From Nitrospiraceae bacterium (GTDB lineage: Bacteria > Nitrospirota > Nitrospiria > Nitrospirales > Nitrospiraceae): a DNA stretch of 64,000 nucleotides. Of the stretch, positions 47,572-55,420 are shown piece by piece. Made by a program: the position numbers and the translations under genes. Numbering within the stretch: the first letter of the stretch is position 1; each line of letters begins with the position of its first letter. The DNA is taken from positions 62,001 through 126,000 of the forward strand of contig DASPUC010000024.1 in NCBI GenBank assembly GCA_035623075.1, read 5' to 3'. The notes beneath the pieces were generated by a model. The model saw only the letters and a list, made by a program, of their open reading frames with translations, was not told where the DNA came from and ran no database searches.

Positions 47572-50226
47572 TTATGGATGAGCCACTCTCCAATTTGTCC
47601 CGACGCCGAGATCGACCTTCAGCGGCACCGAGAGCCCCAGTTTTTTGCCTGTTGCCTCCATCTCATTCTTCACCAACTGCTTCGCTTCCTCCACTTCCTT
47701 CTCCGGCACTTCGAAAATCAATTCGTCATGGACCTGGAGAATCATCTTCGTGTGCGGCAGTTCGTGGTGCAATCGCTGATTCACGTTGATCATCGACACC
47801 TTGATCAAATCCGCTGCGGAGCCCTGGATCGGGCTGTTGACCGCCATCCGCTCGCCGAACCCGCGCTGCACCGGATCGCCGCTCTGTAATTCCGGAATCG
47901 GACGGCGGCGGCCGAGAATCGTCGTCGTGTAGCCCTTCGTCTTTCCCTCGGCGATGTTCCGATCCATGAGTGCGCGGACCGAGGCAAATCGTTCGAAGAA
48001 CGTATCGATGTACTTCTTGGCTTCCGCCTGGGACACGCCGATGTTTTGCGAGAGTCCGAACGGGCTGATCCCGTAGACGATTCCGAAGACCACCGTTTTG
48101 GCCGCGCGCCGCATTTCTTTGGTAACCTGCCTCGACGGAACACTGAAGATCTCCATTGCGGTGGCCATGTGGATGTCTTCGCCTTTTTCGAAGACGTCAA
48201 TCAGGCGCGGATCCTGCGACAGGTGCGCCAGGATGCGCGGCTCGATCTGACTGTAGTCCGCGCAGAGCAATGTATGGCCCTTCGGTGCGATGAAGGCCTC
48301 GCGGATGCGCAGGCCATAATCTCCCTTCACCGGGATGTTTTGCAGATTGGGCTCGGTCGACGAGAGCCGGCCGGTTGCCGCGACGGTTTGGTTGAGCGAA
48401 GTGTGCAGTCGCTTCGTTTCAGGGTTGACCAACTCAGGCAGCGCATCCACATAGGTAGACTTGAGCTTGCTGAGGCTCCGGTAATTCAGAATCTGCGCCG
48501 GCAGGTCGTGCTGGGTCGCCAGTTGTGTGAGCGTGTCTTCATCCGTCGAGTAGCCGGTCTTGGTTTTGCGCAGCGGCTTGAGCCCCAGCATCTCGAATAA
48601 CACCGTTGCGAGTTGCTTGGGTGAGTTGATGTTGAACTCGCCTCCCGCCAACCCCGCGATCGACTCCATGATCCGGTCGAGTTCCCGCTCCAATTCCTTG
48701 CTGAGAGCGTGTAAGACTTCCACGTCGAGCAGGAACCCATTCCGCTCGATCTCAGCCAGGACCAGTATCAACGGCATCTCAACCTCGGTAAAGAGTTTTA
48801 GGCTGCCTTGCTCCGAGAGTCGCTCCGTCATGGCCGGGGCGAGCCTGGCCAGCACCGATGCAGCTTCCGCCGCCTGCTCACGCGAGCCACGATCTTCTTC
48901 GAAGAGGGATTGCGGCGTAGCTCGTTCCTGTTTCCCCGCGCTCAAGCGATGACCCAGTACTTCCATCGCGATTGTTTCGAGCTGATGGTCGCGACGATTG
49001 GGATTGAGCAGATAGTCCGCCACCATCGTATCCAGGTAGGGACCAGCGAGCGTCAGCCCGATCCGGTGAAAGGCCAGCAACGTCGCTTTGAGGTCATGCA
49101 CCACCTTGGTTCTCGATGTCTCGTGGAGGAGCGCCGTAATGGGCCTCATCAATGTCTGGACGTCGAGCGGAACGAACGCAGTCTTTTCCCCTCCCGAAAG
49201 CGCGATGCCTTGCACGGTCGCCTGTGCGCCAGGTCCGCCGGAGCAGAGGCAGCACAGACCCAAGGCCCCGTCTTGCGGCAACCCCTGCACGAATTGTTTG
49301 GCGGACGGTTCATCCTGAATCAGTTCCGTCTTGAGGCCTTGTTGCTGAGCTGGTTCAGAGGCGGACTGAAACGACTTGAGGAGCGTCGTGAACTCCAACT
49401 CGCGCAGGAGGTCCGTGAGTTGCTCCGTATGCGGCGGTTTGACGTGGAGTGCCGCTGCATCGAATTCCACGGGGCTGTCGACATCGATCGTGGCGAGCCT
49501 GCGGCTGAGCCGCGCGTTGTCCGCCTGTTCCCTCAACATCGTTTTCGTCCGTGACGGCGTCACTTCGTCCACGCGGCGCAGGAGTTCGTCGATCGTGCCG
49601 AACTGCGCGATGAGTTTCATTGCCGTCTTTTCACCGATTCCCTTCACCCCGGGAATGTTGTCGGTGCTGTCGCCCATCAAGCCCATGACTTCCACCACCC
49701 GCGCCGGCTCGACGCCGAATCGCTCTTGGCATTCGGCTTCACTGACCCACTTGTCTTTTACGGGATCGTAGATACGAACGTGATTTGTGAGGAGCTGAAA
49801 CATGTCTTTGTCGCCGGTCACGATGACGACGTCGTACCCGGCCTGCTCCGCCTTGCGTGCCAGCGTGCCGATGAGATCATCCGCTTCATACCCCGCTTGG
49901 CGAACCGCGGGAATATTCAACGCTTCGACCACACGGTGGATATAGGGGATTTGGGCGCTCATCCCCTCCGGCATAGGCGGCCGCTGGGCTTTGTACTCTT
50001 TGAATTCCTGGTGGCGGAGCGTCGGCCCTTTCTCATCAAACGCGACGACGAGACTGTCCGGTTGCCGTTCGCGAAGAATCTTGAGCAGCATCGTAGTGAA
50101 CCCGTACACCGCGTTGGTCTGGAGGCCTTTGGAATTGTTCAGAGCCGGCAGGGCAAAAAAGGCACGGTAGATGTAGGCGCTCCCGTCGATCAGGTAGAGC
50201 GTCTTGGGTTTTGAGGAAGCGGACAT
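47572..50226 (-). CDS. polA: DNA polymerase I (proofreading site apparently lost)
   Basis: 884 residues. The 5' nuclease domain (1-290) has GSAYIYRAFFALP and the helix-hairpin-helix GVKGIGEKTA near 195. The 3'-5' exonuclease-like domain spans about 300-490. The polymerase domain has motif A ADYSQIEPRILAHLS near 655, motif B RRAAKTVVFGIVYG near 704 and motif C QVHDELIFEVPE near 829. In the middle domain the usual DTE of Exo I is GLCCLC and the NxxYD of Exo II is DLKATLLAF; only the Exo III Asp region (LDTMVADYLL) is kept. It starts at ATG 50226. Confidence 0.96.
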   Translation of the reverse strand: MSASSKPKTLYLIDGSAYIYRAFFALPALNNSKGLQTNAVYGFTTMLLKILRERQPDSLVVAFDEKGPTLRHQEFKEYKAQRPPMPEGMSAQIPYIHRVVEALNIPAVRQAGYEADDLIGTLARKAEQAGYDVVIVTGDKDMFQLLTNHVRIYDPVKDKWVSEAECQERFGVEPARVVEVMGLMGDSTDNIPGVKGIGEKTAMKLIAQFGTIDELLRRVDEVTPSRTKTMLREQADNARLSRRLATIDVDSPVEFDAAALHVKPPHTEQLTDLLRELEFTTLLKSFQSASEPAQQQGLKTELIQDEPSAKQFVQGLPQDGALGLCCLCSGGPGAQATVQGIALSGGEKTAFVPLDVQTLMRPITALLHETSRTKVVHDLKATLLAFHRIGLTLAGPYLDTMVADYLLNPNRRDHQLETIAMEVLGHRLSAGKQERATPQSLFEEDRGSREQAAEAASVLARLAPAMTERLSEQGSLKLFTEVEMPLILVLAEIERNGFLLDVEVLHALSKELERELDRIMESIAGLAGGEFNINSPKQLATVLFEMLGLKPLRKTKTGYSTDEDTLTQLATQHDLPAQILNYRSLSKLKSTYVDALPELVNPETKRLHTSLNQTVAATGRLSSTEPNLQNIPVKGDYGLRIREAFIAPKGHTLLCADYSQIEPRILAHLSQDPRLIDVFEKGEDIHMATAMEIFSVPSRQVTKEMRRAAKTVVFGIVYGISPFGLSQNIGVSQAEAKKYIDTFFERFASVRALMDRNIAEGKTKGYTTTILGRRRPIPELQSGDPVQRGFGERMAVNSPIQGSAADLIKVSMINVNQRLHHELPHTKMILQVHDELIFEVPEKEVEEAKQLVKNEMEATGKKLGLSVPLKVDLGVGTNWRVAHP

Positions 50227-50242
50227 AGATGCAGCCTACAGT

Positions 50243-50263
50243 GATGAGCTATCAGCAGTCAGC
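50243..50263 (-). repeat. Heptamer repeat locus B
   Basis: Three units on the minus strand of the GCTGANN type (GCTGACT, GCTGATA, and a diverged third), in 7-nt phase, between polA and the PGPGW gene. Confidence 0.5.
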
Positions 50264-50273
50264 ACCTGATTTC

Positions 50274-50735
50274 TCACGCCCCGACAGTTGTGCGATCATT
50301 CGAGGGATCCGGTGACATGATGAGCGGTGGCTTATTGAACTTGTTTCGCATCGCGTTGATCGCGCTCAAGACACTCGGTTGGCCGATTAATTTTGCCTCC
50401 AGCCGTTGTTTTCCAGGAAAATTCATGAGCGAAATGCCGATCAGCATGGTCAGGATGCCTTGGCCCGGCAGAAACAGCATGGCAAAACCCGCCAGGAAAA
50501 AGATGGCGCCGACGGCGTTTTTTACGACCAGCCCGATCATGCGCAGCACAGGATGGTGATCTTTCATCCAATGACGCGGCACGCGGGTATCAAAATAATC
50601 AGGAGGAAGACGGACGAGAATGAGAGGGATGGCAATAAGGGTGCCGATGAATCCGATCACGGACGCGACCGTCAGCCCGACCAATACCTTGACCGGAATG
50701 ATCGCTTGCAGCTTCTCGATGAGACCGTCCATCAT
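50274..50735 (-). CDS. PGPGW-type membrane protein
   Basis: 153 residues. Two hydrophobic blocks (about 14-41 and 68-105); the second contains FLPGQGILTMLIGISLMNFPGKQRLE, the pattern of the putative transmembrane PGPGW family. The N-terminal 14 residues are soluble, with a stretch APDxF-like loop (LPPDYFDTRVPRHW) between the blocks. Role unknown. Divergent from the plus-strand unit at 50837. Confidence 0.8.
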   Translation of the reverse strand: MMDGLIEKLQAIIPVKVLVGLTVASVIGFIGTLIAIPLILVRLPPDYFDTRVPRHWMKDHHPVLRMIGLVVKNAVGAIFFLAGFAMLFLPGQGILTMLIGISLMNFPGKQRLEAKLIGQPSVLSAINAMRNKFNKPPLIMSPDPSNDRTTVGA

Positions 50736-50797
50736 GGGGTCGGCATCCTAACATGCGACCTAGGGGCACTCAAGCGAACAGCCGTGTGACAGCACGG

Positions 50798-50827
50798 TTT
50801 ACGGCCCATTTCTCGACGGGCTATAAT
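50798..50827 (+). promoter_or_regulatory. Promoter of the 50837 gene, nearly leaderless
   Basis: A perfect TATAAT (50822-50827) with TTTACG (50798-50803) 18 bp upstream. The expected transcription start, about 7 nt past the -10, falls 2-4 nt before ATG 50837. No ribosome site is present, which fits a leaderless or nearly leaderless mRNA. Confidence 0.55.
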
Positions 50828-50836
50828 TACCGAACG

Positions 50837-51169
50837 ATGTTGCTCTCTTCGCCTGTCATTCGTCTTGCCAGCGCCGTCCTTTGGATGACGCTCCTCGCAA
50901 CCTGCCCTGCACTCGCCGGTGAGCTTGAGATTGCGATCACCAAAAAGGGCCTGGGCAAGGAAGTCTTGATTACACAGGGCGCGAAGGAATGGTACATGCT
51001 TGTCGAGGTGACCCCGGAGAACACGGTTGTCGTCCGTCAGGAGAAAGAAGGAGAGACCTATCTGGTTGACGAAAGCGAAACACACGATCGCCAGCTCACT
51101 TCTGGAGAAGTCGATCAGGCCATCAATGACTATGTGAATAGCGTGAAGACCCGCGCGCAGAAGAAATAG
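50837..51169 (+). CDS. Small exported protein of unknown function
   Basis: 110 residues from ATG 50837; the frame upstream of it (to 50753) is not supported. Signal peptide 1-27 (ALAGE). The mature part is a short strand-rich domain with VLITQGAKEWYMLVEVTPENTVVVRQE and a Lys-rich C-terminal helix. Unknown family. Four bases before dsrE-like 51173, so the two are one transcript. Confidence 0.72.
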   Translation: MLLSSPVIRLASAVLWMTLLATCPALAGELEIAITKKGLGKEVLITQGAKEWYMLVEVTPENTVVVRQEKEGETYLVDESETHDRQLTSGEVDQAINDYVNSVKTRAQKK

Positions 51170-51172
51170 CCG

Positions 51173-51592
51173 ATGCCGTCACTCCCCAAGTTCGTGCTCT
51201 TCGCCCACAACGCGACCTATGACAAGCTGCACCAAGTCGCCACACTCGGCTTGACAGCGGCTGCAATGGGCAAAGACGTCATCGTCGTGCTGCTGTTCTG
51301 GACGATCAAGAAGTTTGCGGAAGGCAAGGTCGATGTGATCGATTTTCCGCCCGAGTACGCAGTATCGGCGGACGAAGTCGCGCGGCTGTTGAAAGAGAAA
51401 AAGGTCCCGACAATTTCCGAGATGTTTCGGGACGCGAAACACGTGGGAAAGTTTCGCTTGATCGCCTGCAGCGCCGGTTTGGAATATATGGGGGTTGACA
51501 GCAAGGCGGTCGAAAAGAACGTCGACGAAGTGATGGGCCTGCCCGCCATTATTTCCCTCACGGCAGACGCTGAGACGAAACTGTTCATCTGA
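51173..51592 (+). CDS. DsrE/F-like protein
   Basis: 139 residues without signal. FVLFAHNATYDKLHQVATLGLTAAAMGKDVIVVLLFWTI at the start and FRLIACSAGLEYMGV near residue 98 match the DsrE-like family, with the cysteine of IACSAG at the position used for sulfur transfer in relatives. A central insert (about 50-80) is charged. Cytoplasmic. With TusA and the DsrE2 protein at 54262-55081 it forms a likely sulfur-relay set, though in a separate transcript. Confidence 0.82.
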   Translation: MPSLPKFVLFAHNATYDKLHQVATLGLTAAAMGKDVIVVLLFWTIKKFAEGKVDVIDFPPEYAVSADEVARLLKEKKVPTISEMFRDAKHVGKFRLIACSAGLEYMGVDSKAVEKNVDEVMGLPAIISLTADAETKLFI

Positions 51593-51602
51593 TTCGCGGC
51601 CA

Positions 51603-51670
51603 GAGGCTAGAGGCGAGAGGTAAGATAGCTTCTCCAATGCACTCCTAGCCACTCGCCTCTAGCCTCTTGC
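51603..51670. repeat. Heptamer repeat locus C, inverted pair
   Basis: On the plus strand, three units of type GAGGNNA at 51603-51623. On the minus strand, four units of type GCNAGNG at 51643-51670. A stretch of 16 nt (51602-51617) is exactly complementary to 51652-51667, giving a 16-bp hairpin with a 34-nt loop between the convergent dsrE-like and nth genes. The second array runs directly into the stop codon of nth (TAG at 51673-51671). Confidence 0.65.
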
Positions 51671-52330
51671 CTATCTCGATTTCATCACCCCGACTCGATC
51701 GCAATATTCGACGAGCTTGCACTGGCTGCAGAAGGGCGAGACAGGCTGGCAGAGGTTCTGTCCGTATGGCACCAGCAGATCGTTGAACGTGATCCAATAT
51801 TGCTTTGGAAGTTTCTTGCGCAACGCCTGTTCGGTCTCCTCCGGTGTCTTCGTCTTCACATATCCCCACCGATTACAGATCCGATGGACGTGAATATCCA
51901 CGCAGATACCGGGTTTGCCGTAGCCGACGGTCACCACCAGATTGGCCGTTTTCCGACCGACTCCCGAGAGTGTGACTAACTCGTCGATGGAGTCGGGCAC
52001 GACTCCGCCGTACACATCCAGGAGACGACGGCAAATTTGGCGAATCGACTTGGCCTTCGTTCGATAAAATCCGACTGGAAAGATCGCGCGTTCGATCCGG
52101 CGGAGAGGCACGTTGACTAGCGTCGTTGGTGTGTCAGCCAATGTGAAGAGCCGGCCGCTGGCCTCACTGGTCGTCTTGTCTTTGGTCCGCAGACTCAGGA
52201 GGCAGGAGATAAGAATGCGAAAGGGATCGCGATTCGACTCGCGGGCGACGACACCGACGACTGGTTCCTGCCATCGCCGGATCTCACGACTCACGATCCG
52301 CAGCGCGGCATGGATGTCTTTTTGACGCAT
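51671..52330 (-). CDS. nth: Endonuclease III
   Basis: 219 residues. HhH motif VTLSGVGRKTANLVV near residue 120, the catalytic Asp in CVDIHVHRICNRW near 143, and the [4Fe-4S] ligands in the C-terminal CQPVSPFCSQCKLVEYC stretch. The lysine nucleophile of the HhH is present (GRKTA). This is the classical oxidised-pyrimidine glycosylase/AP lyase; the helical N terminus has an ISCLLSLRTKD in place of the usual ILSAQTTD, which might change substrate preference (an Nth-like subgroup). Confidence 0.9.
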   Translation of the reverse strand: MRQKDIHAALRIVSREIRRWQEPVVGVVARESNRDPFRILISCLLSLRTKDKTTSEASGRLFTLADTPTTLVNVPLRRIERAIFPVGFYRTKAKSIRQICRRLLDVYGGVVPDSIDELVTLSGVGRKTANLVVTVGYGKPGICVDIHVHRICNRWGYVKTKTPEETEQALRKKLPKQYWITFNDLLVPYGQNLCQPVSPFCSQCKLVEYCDRVGVMKSR

Positions 52331-52392
52331 GGACCTGAACGGAGAGCGAACGGATGAGCGGAGATGAATCGAACGAGCCTGCTAGGCGGGGA

Positions 52393-52587
52393 TCACTCGG
52401 GTTTACGCTTGGACAACCACTTCTGACGACGCCGTTGCGCTTCCCGCTGCTTGGCCTTTTTCCTGACGCTCGGCTTCTCGTAGTAACGCCGTCGCTTCAG
52501 TTCGCGGAAGAGCCCTTCCCCCGCGAGCTTTTTCTTCGCAACTTTGAGCGCTTTTTCGACGTTGTTATTGAAGACCTTAATTTCCAT
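52393..52587 (-). CDS. rpsU: 30S ribosomal protein S21
   Basis: 64 residues, full family length: MEIKVFNNNVEKALKVAKKK at the start and a basic C-terminal helix (RRRYYEKPSVRKKAKQREAQRRRQKW). It starts inside the end of the ftcD frame (91-nt overlap, different frame) and has no clear ribosome site, so its translation may depend on that of ftcD or on a site within it. Confidence 0.95.
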   Translation of the reverse strand: MEIKVFNNNVEKALKVAKKKLAGEGLFRELKRRRYYEKPSVRKKAKQREAQRRRQKWLSKRKPE

Positions 52588-54170
52588 GCTTGTCGTCTAT
52601 GTGCTTTCTCAGGCGATGCCTGTCTAGATTTTCCCGGACTGACCGACCGACCCGGGAGCGGAGTGTAACATAGCCTCTTGAGTTCCTCAAGGCGGCGTGT
52701 CACCCGCGTCACGCGAGTCTGGAGTGAGGATTTAAGGCGCTGATTTGTCTGAGCTTTCAAGTTTTCCGTCACTGTGTGGAGTCCCGCTTGAGTCGCGGCA
52801 ATCGCCATGATAATCCCGACCATGATATCGGACTGAACATTCTGCTTTGCGTGCTTTCGGCAGGCATGGAGCAAGACCCCGGCTTCGGTCGTCAACTCCG
52901 CATTCTCCAGCGGAATCTCCGTCGCCATGTGCAGCCCAGTGGACATGGCGGTCTGGCGGGTCGGGTCCTGCGCCGGCAGCTTCATCGCCCGCATGAATTG
53001 TCGATAGGCTTCGCCGTCCGCCTGGACGAGATGCAGTAAGCGTTGGCTGATCGCGAGCAACCGGTGCTCGGCTCCAGACTGTTGGCTCAGCTTGGCGCCC
53101 ATGACGCCGAGGGACGCAGCCAATGCGCCGACTGCGGCTGCCACGCTGCCTCCGGCCGGAACCGGCGTCGCGGCAGCCACCGATTGGGCAAACGAAGCAA
53201 TCGATCGAGTCGAACCGTCGAGTTCGGCGGACACCGGTGATTCCGTCTGCCCTAAGCCCTTGCCCGACAGGACGAGAGCCAATCGAGTCTCCAGCACTTG
53301 GCTCGGATCAAACCATTCGATCCGGAGCGACTGACTGGCGGTTTGGACCATCGCCGCTTGGGGGACCAGGCCGACGATCTCGCTGCCGACCACCTCCACA
53401 CCTCGCTGTTCCGCCTGGGCGCTGACTGCCTCAAAGGCGGTTAGCATGGATGTGATGGTGTGATCGGTGAGATTCATGGCCACTTGCACCATCTTCTTGC
53501 TCGCGAGCGGGACGCCGATGGCTTTTAGGTGAGACACGCCGCCGTTCGATTGCCGGATCGTCGACGCGATCGACTTCGCCACGTCGAGATCGGTCGTCCG
53601 GAGGTTCACGTTGAAGGCAATGAGCGGAGGGCGGGCTCCGATCACAACAGCACCTGCCGTCGGGTGCAGATGCGACGGGCCACAATCCGGCGCCCAGTCT
53701 GGGTCGGACTGCATCCGAAAGGCCAAGCCATCGAGCCCGCCACGCCGAACCGACTCCAACGATGCATGATCGCGATGCGTCGCAGCCTGCTCATAGAAAA
53801 ATACCGGGATGTCGAGTTCGCTGCCCACCCGCTGCCCTACTTGCTTGGCCAGCACCACGCATTCCTGCATGGTCGTTCCCTGAATCGGCACGAACGGCAC
53901 GACGTCGGTGGCTCCGATTCGCGGATGCACACCCTGATGCTTCCGCAGATCGATGAGGTCGGCTGCGACGCGAATCGCGCGAAACACCGCTTCGGCCACG
54001 GCGTCGGGTGCGCCGGCAAATGTCAGCACGGCTCGATGATGGTCGTGATCTTTGGTATGGTCCAACAGCCAGACTCCCGGAACCGACGTCACGGCATTCA
54101 TGAGGGCATGGACGGTCGTGAGATTCCGACCCTCACTAAAATTCGGAACACATTCCACGATTCGATCCAC
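52497..54170 (-). CDS. ftcD: Glutamate formimidoyltransferase / formimidotetrahydrofolate cyclodeaminase
   Basis: Bifunctional histidine-degradation/folate enzyme. GTG 54170 follows GAGGGAAAT. The N-terminal transferase starts with the family pattern RIVECVPNFSEGRN and has DHDHHRAVLTFAG near 42 and IGATDVVPFVPIQG near 87. The cyclodeaminase domain is at about 325-510 (VAAATPVPAGGSVAAAVGALAASL). The frame does not stop after the cyclodeaminase: the last 50 residues are basic, unlike the family, and cover the start of rpsU. Either the native stop has been lost or the overlap is real. No hutH/hutU nearby, so folate one-carbon recycling is as likely a role as histidine breakdown. Confidence 0.88.
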   Translation of the reverse strand: MDRIVECVPNFSEGRNLTTVHALMNAVTSVPGVWLLDHTKDHDHHRAVLTFAGAPDAVAEAVFRAIRVAADLIDLRKHQGVHPRIGATDVVPFVPIQGTTMQECVVLAKQVGQRVGSELDIPVFFYEQAATHRDHASLESVRRGGLDGLAFRMQSDPDWAPDCGPSHLHPTAGAVVIGARPPLIAFNVNLRTTDLDVAKSIASTIRQSNGGVSHLKAIGVPLASKKMVQVAMNLTDHTITSMLTAFEAVSAQAEQRGVEVVGSEIVGLVPQAAMVQTASQSLRIEWFDPSQVLETRLALVLSGKGLGQTESPVSAELDGSTRSIASFAQSVAAATPVPAGGSVAAAVGALAASLGVMGAKLSQQSGAEHRLLAISQRLLHLVQADGEAYRQFMRAMKLPAQDPTRQTAMSTGLHMATEIPLENAELTTEAGVLLHACRKHAKQNVQSDIMVGIIMAIAATQAGLHTVTENLKAQTNQRLKSSLQTRVTRVTRRLEELKRLCYTPLPGRSVSPGKSRQASPEKAHRRQAWKLRSSITTSKKRSKLRRKSSRGKGSSAN

Positions 54171-54192
54171 ATTTCCCTCGTTCTAAACGACA

Positions 54193-54225
54193 AAGCCGGA
54201 GGTTGGCCTATTACCCCTCCGGCTT
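54193..54225 (-). terminator. Terminator after tusA
   Basis: A perfect 10-bp stem (54193-54202 with 54216-54225) lies between the tusA stop and the ftcD start, followed on the minus strand by TTTGTCGTTT. It separates tusA-dsrE2 from ftcD. Confidence 0.65.
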
Positions 54226-54261
54226 CCTCAGTCTCTATCTACTCCGCGCTGTTCGCGGTCG

Positions 54262-54504
54262 TTATTTCGTCTTTTTGACAAACGCCTTGTAGATCGGCCC
54301 GGACTTGGCCTGCTCTTCTTCGAGTCCGACCATTTGATGACCGGTGGTGTCGCACCAGGCCGGCATGTCTTTCTTAATGCCTTCATCGTCAGATACGACT
54401 TCGAGCACCTGCCCCACGGCGAGCTCTTTGATTTTTTTCGAGGTCATGATAATCGGCATGGGACAGAAATATCCGAGCGTGTCGAGCTTCACATCGGCTT
54501 GCAT
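54262..54504 (-). CDS. tusA: Sulfur-carrier protein TusA
   Basis: 80 residues, with the sulfur-carrying cysteine in GYFCPMPIIMTSKKI (CPxP motif, near residue 14). A second cysteine in PAWCDTTGH near residue 51 is common in TusA proteins of sulfur-oxidising or chemolithotrophic bacteria. Downstream of the DsrE2-type protein (46 bp with a heptamer repeat between), matching the tusA-dsrE2 pairs found with rhodanese in sulfur-trafficking loci; no rhodanese is here. Confidence 0.92.
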   Translation of the reverse strand: MQADVKLDTLGYFCPMPIIMTSKKIKELAVGQVLEVVSDDEGIKKDMPAWCDTTGHQMVGLEEEQAKSGPIYKAFVKKTK

Positions 54505-54521
54505 TATGAATAAATCCTTTA

Positions 54522-54552
54522 GCTGAACGCTGACAGCTGACAGCCGTCAGCT
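54522..54552 (+). repeat. Heptamer repeat locus D
   Basis: Four 7-nt units plus 3 nt: type GCTGANN for three (GCTGAAC and two identical GCTGACA) and one diverged unit. The final part pairs with the preceding unit to make a small palindrome. The array ends on the stop codon of the gene at 54551. Confidence 0.7.
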
Positions 54553-55081
54553 ATATAAACAGATTGACGCTGCCTTGTTTCGCTTCGGCCAAATAGGTTG
54601 TCACACCGGCGAACTGATCAATCCCCTCGATCAACGTGTCCTTGGTGATTCCCATCAGGCCCATCGTCGTCGTACAGGCGATAAAACGTACGCCGAGATC
54701 CAGCGCGGTCTGCATGAGTTCCGGCACACCGGGCATGCGATTCTGCTTCATGACCTTTTGCATCATTCTGGTTCCGAGGCCCCCAAAATGAAACCGCGAG
54801 AGTGGCAGGCTCTCGGCACCGCCTTTATTGAGCAGGCCGAACATCCTGCGGAGCCAGTCCTTCGCCGCACTCGTCGCTCCTTTTCGGCGGATGGTGTTTA
54901 GACCCCAAAACGTGAAGAACATCGTGACCTGCATTCCCATCGCTGCAGCGCCGGTCGCGATGATAAAGGCTGCCATCGCACGATCCAAATCCCCGCTAAG
55001 CAGCACGATTGTGACTCGTTCCGGTTTGGAGGCCTGGAGATCGGTCAATGCGGCTGCGGGATCCAGTTGTGTGGTCGTCAT
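54551..55081 (-). CDS. DsrE2-like (DsrE/DsrF/DrsH) protein
   Basis: 176 residues. RVTIVLLSGDLDRAMAAFIIATGAAAMGMQVTMFFTFWGLN near residues 22-62 and VRFIACTTTMGLMGI near 132 define the DsrE2 group; the cysteine of ACTTTM is the likely active one. Two hydrophobic stretches (about 36-58) could be membrane-associated, as in DsrE2A. With tusA it makes a sulfur-relay pair. No regulator is close. Confidence 0.87.
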   Translation of the reverse strand: MTTTQLDPAAALTDLQASKPERVTIVLLSGDLDRAMAAFIIATGAAAMGMQVTMFFTFWGLNTIRRKGATSAAKDWLRRMFGLLNKGGAESLPLSRFHFGGLGTRMMQKVMKQNRMPGVPELMQTALDLGVRFIACTTTMGLMGITKDTLIEGIDQFAGVTTYLAEAKQGSVNLFI

Positions 55082-55177
55082 CGTAGCCTCGCTTTGCTCA
55101 GTTGCGTGTCAATTCGTGCATTTCGAGACTTTTTGACTATAGTCTCCACATCTTTTTCTTGTCAAGAAAGGGGGGGC

Positions 55178-55271
55178 GGGAGCAGCCCGATTATCCTTCT
55201 TGCTCGCAGAACGCGCACGATAAGACAGTGCTCGTTCGATGCGCGCAGTCAAGTCTAGTCGGGCTGCTCCC
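55178..55271. repeat. 94-bp element with 13-bp perfect inverted ends
   Basis: Arms 55178-55190 and 55259-55271 are exactly complementary over 13 nt and flank a 68-bp centre. The centre has further short inverted matches (GCTCG and GCGCGC-like). It lies in the 339-bp gap 55082-55420 between two divergent genes, where nothing else was found except a run of seven or more Gs just before the left arm. Could be a folded leader RNA, an operator or a small mobile repeat. Confidence 0.55.
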
Positions 55272-55420
55272 TTCTAAAGAGGCATTGGGGGGAAACCAAA
55301 CAGGTTTTGCCAAGAGGAGAATGAGGCTCGCTTGACGTTCAAAAACCTAGTCGTTATATTCACGAGCAAGCTGCTTCTGCAGTCTAGGCTGGTCCTTTCG
55401 CGCACGTCCTTCCCCTGTCA

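Noticed and set aside
55178-55271. Integron attC site
   Set aside because: Has inverted ends but lacks the RYYYAAC/GTTRRRY core sites and there is no integrase or cassette array.
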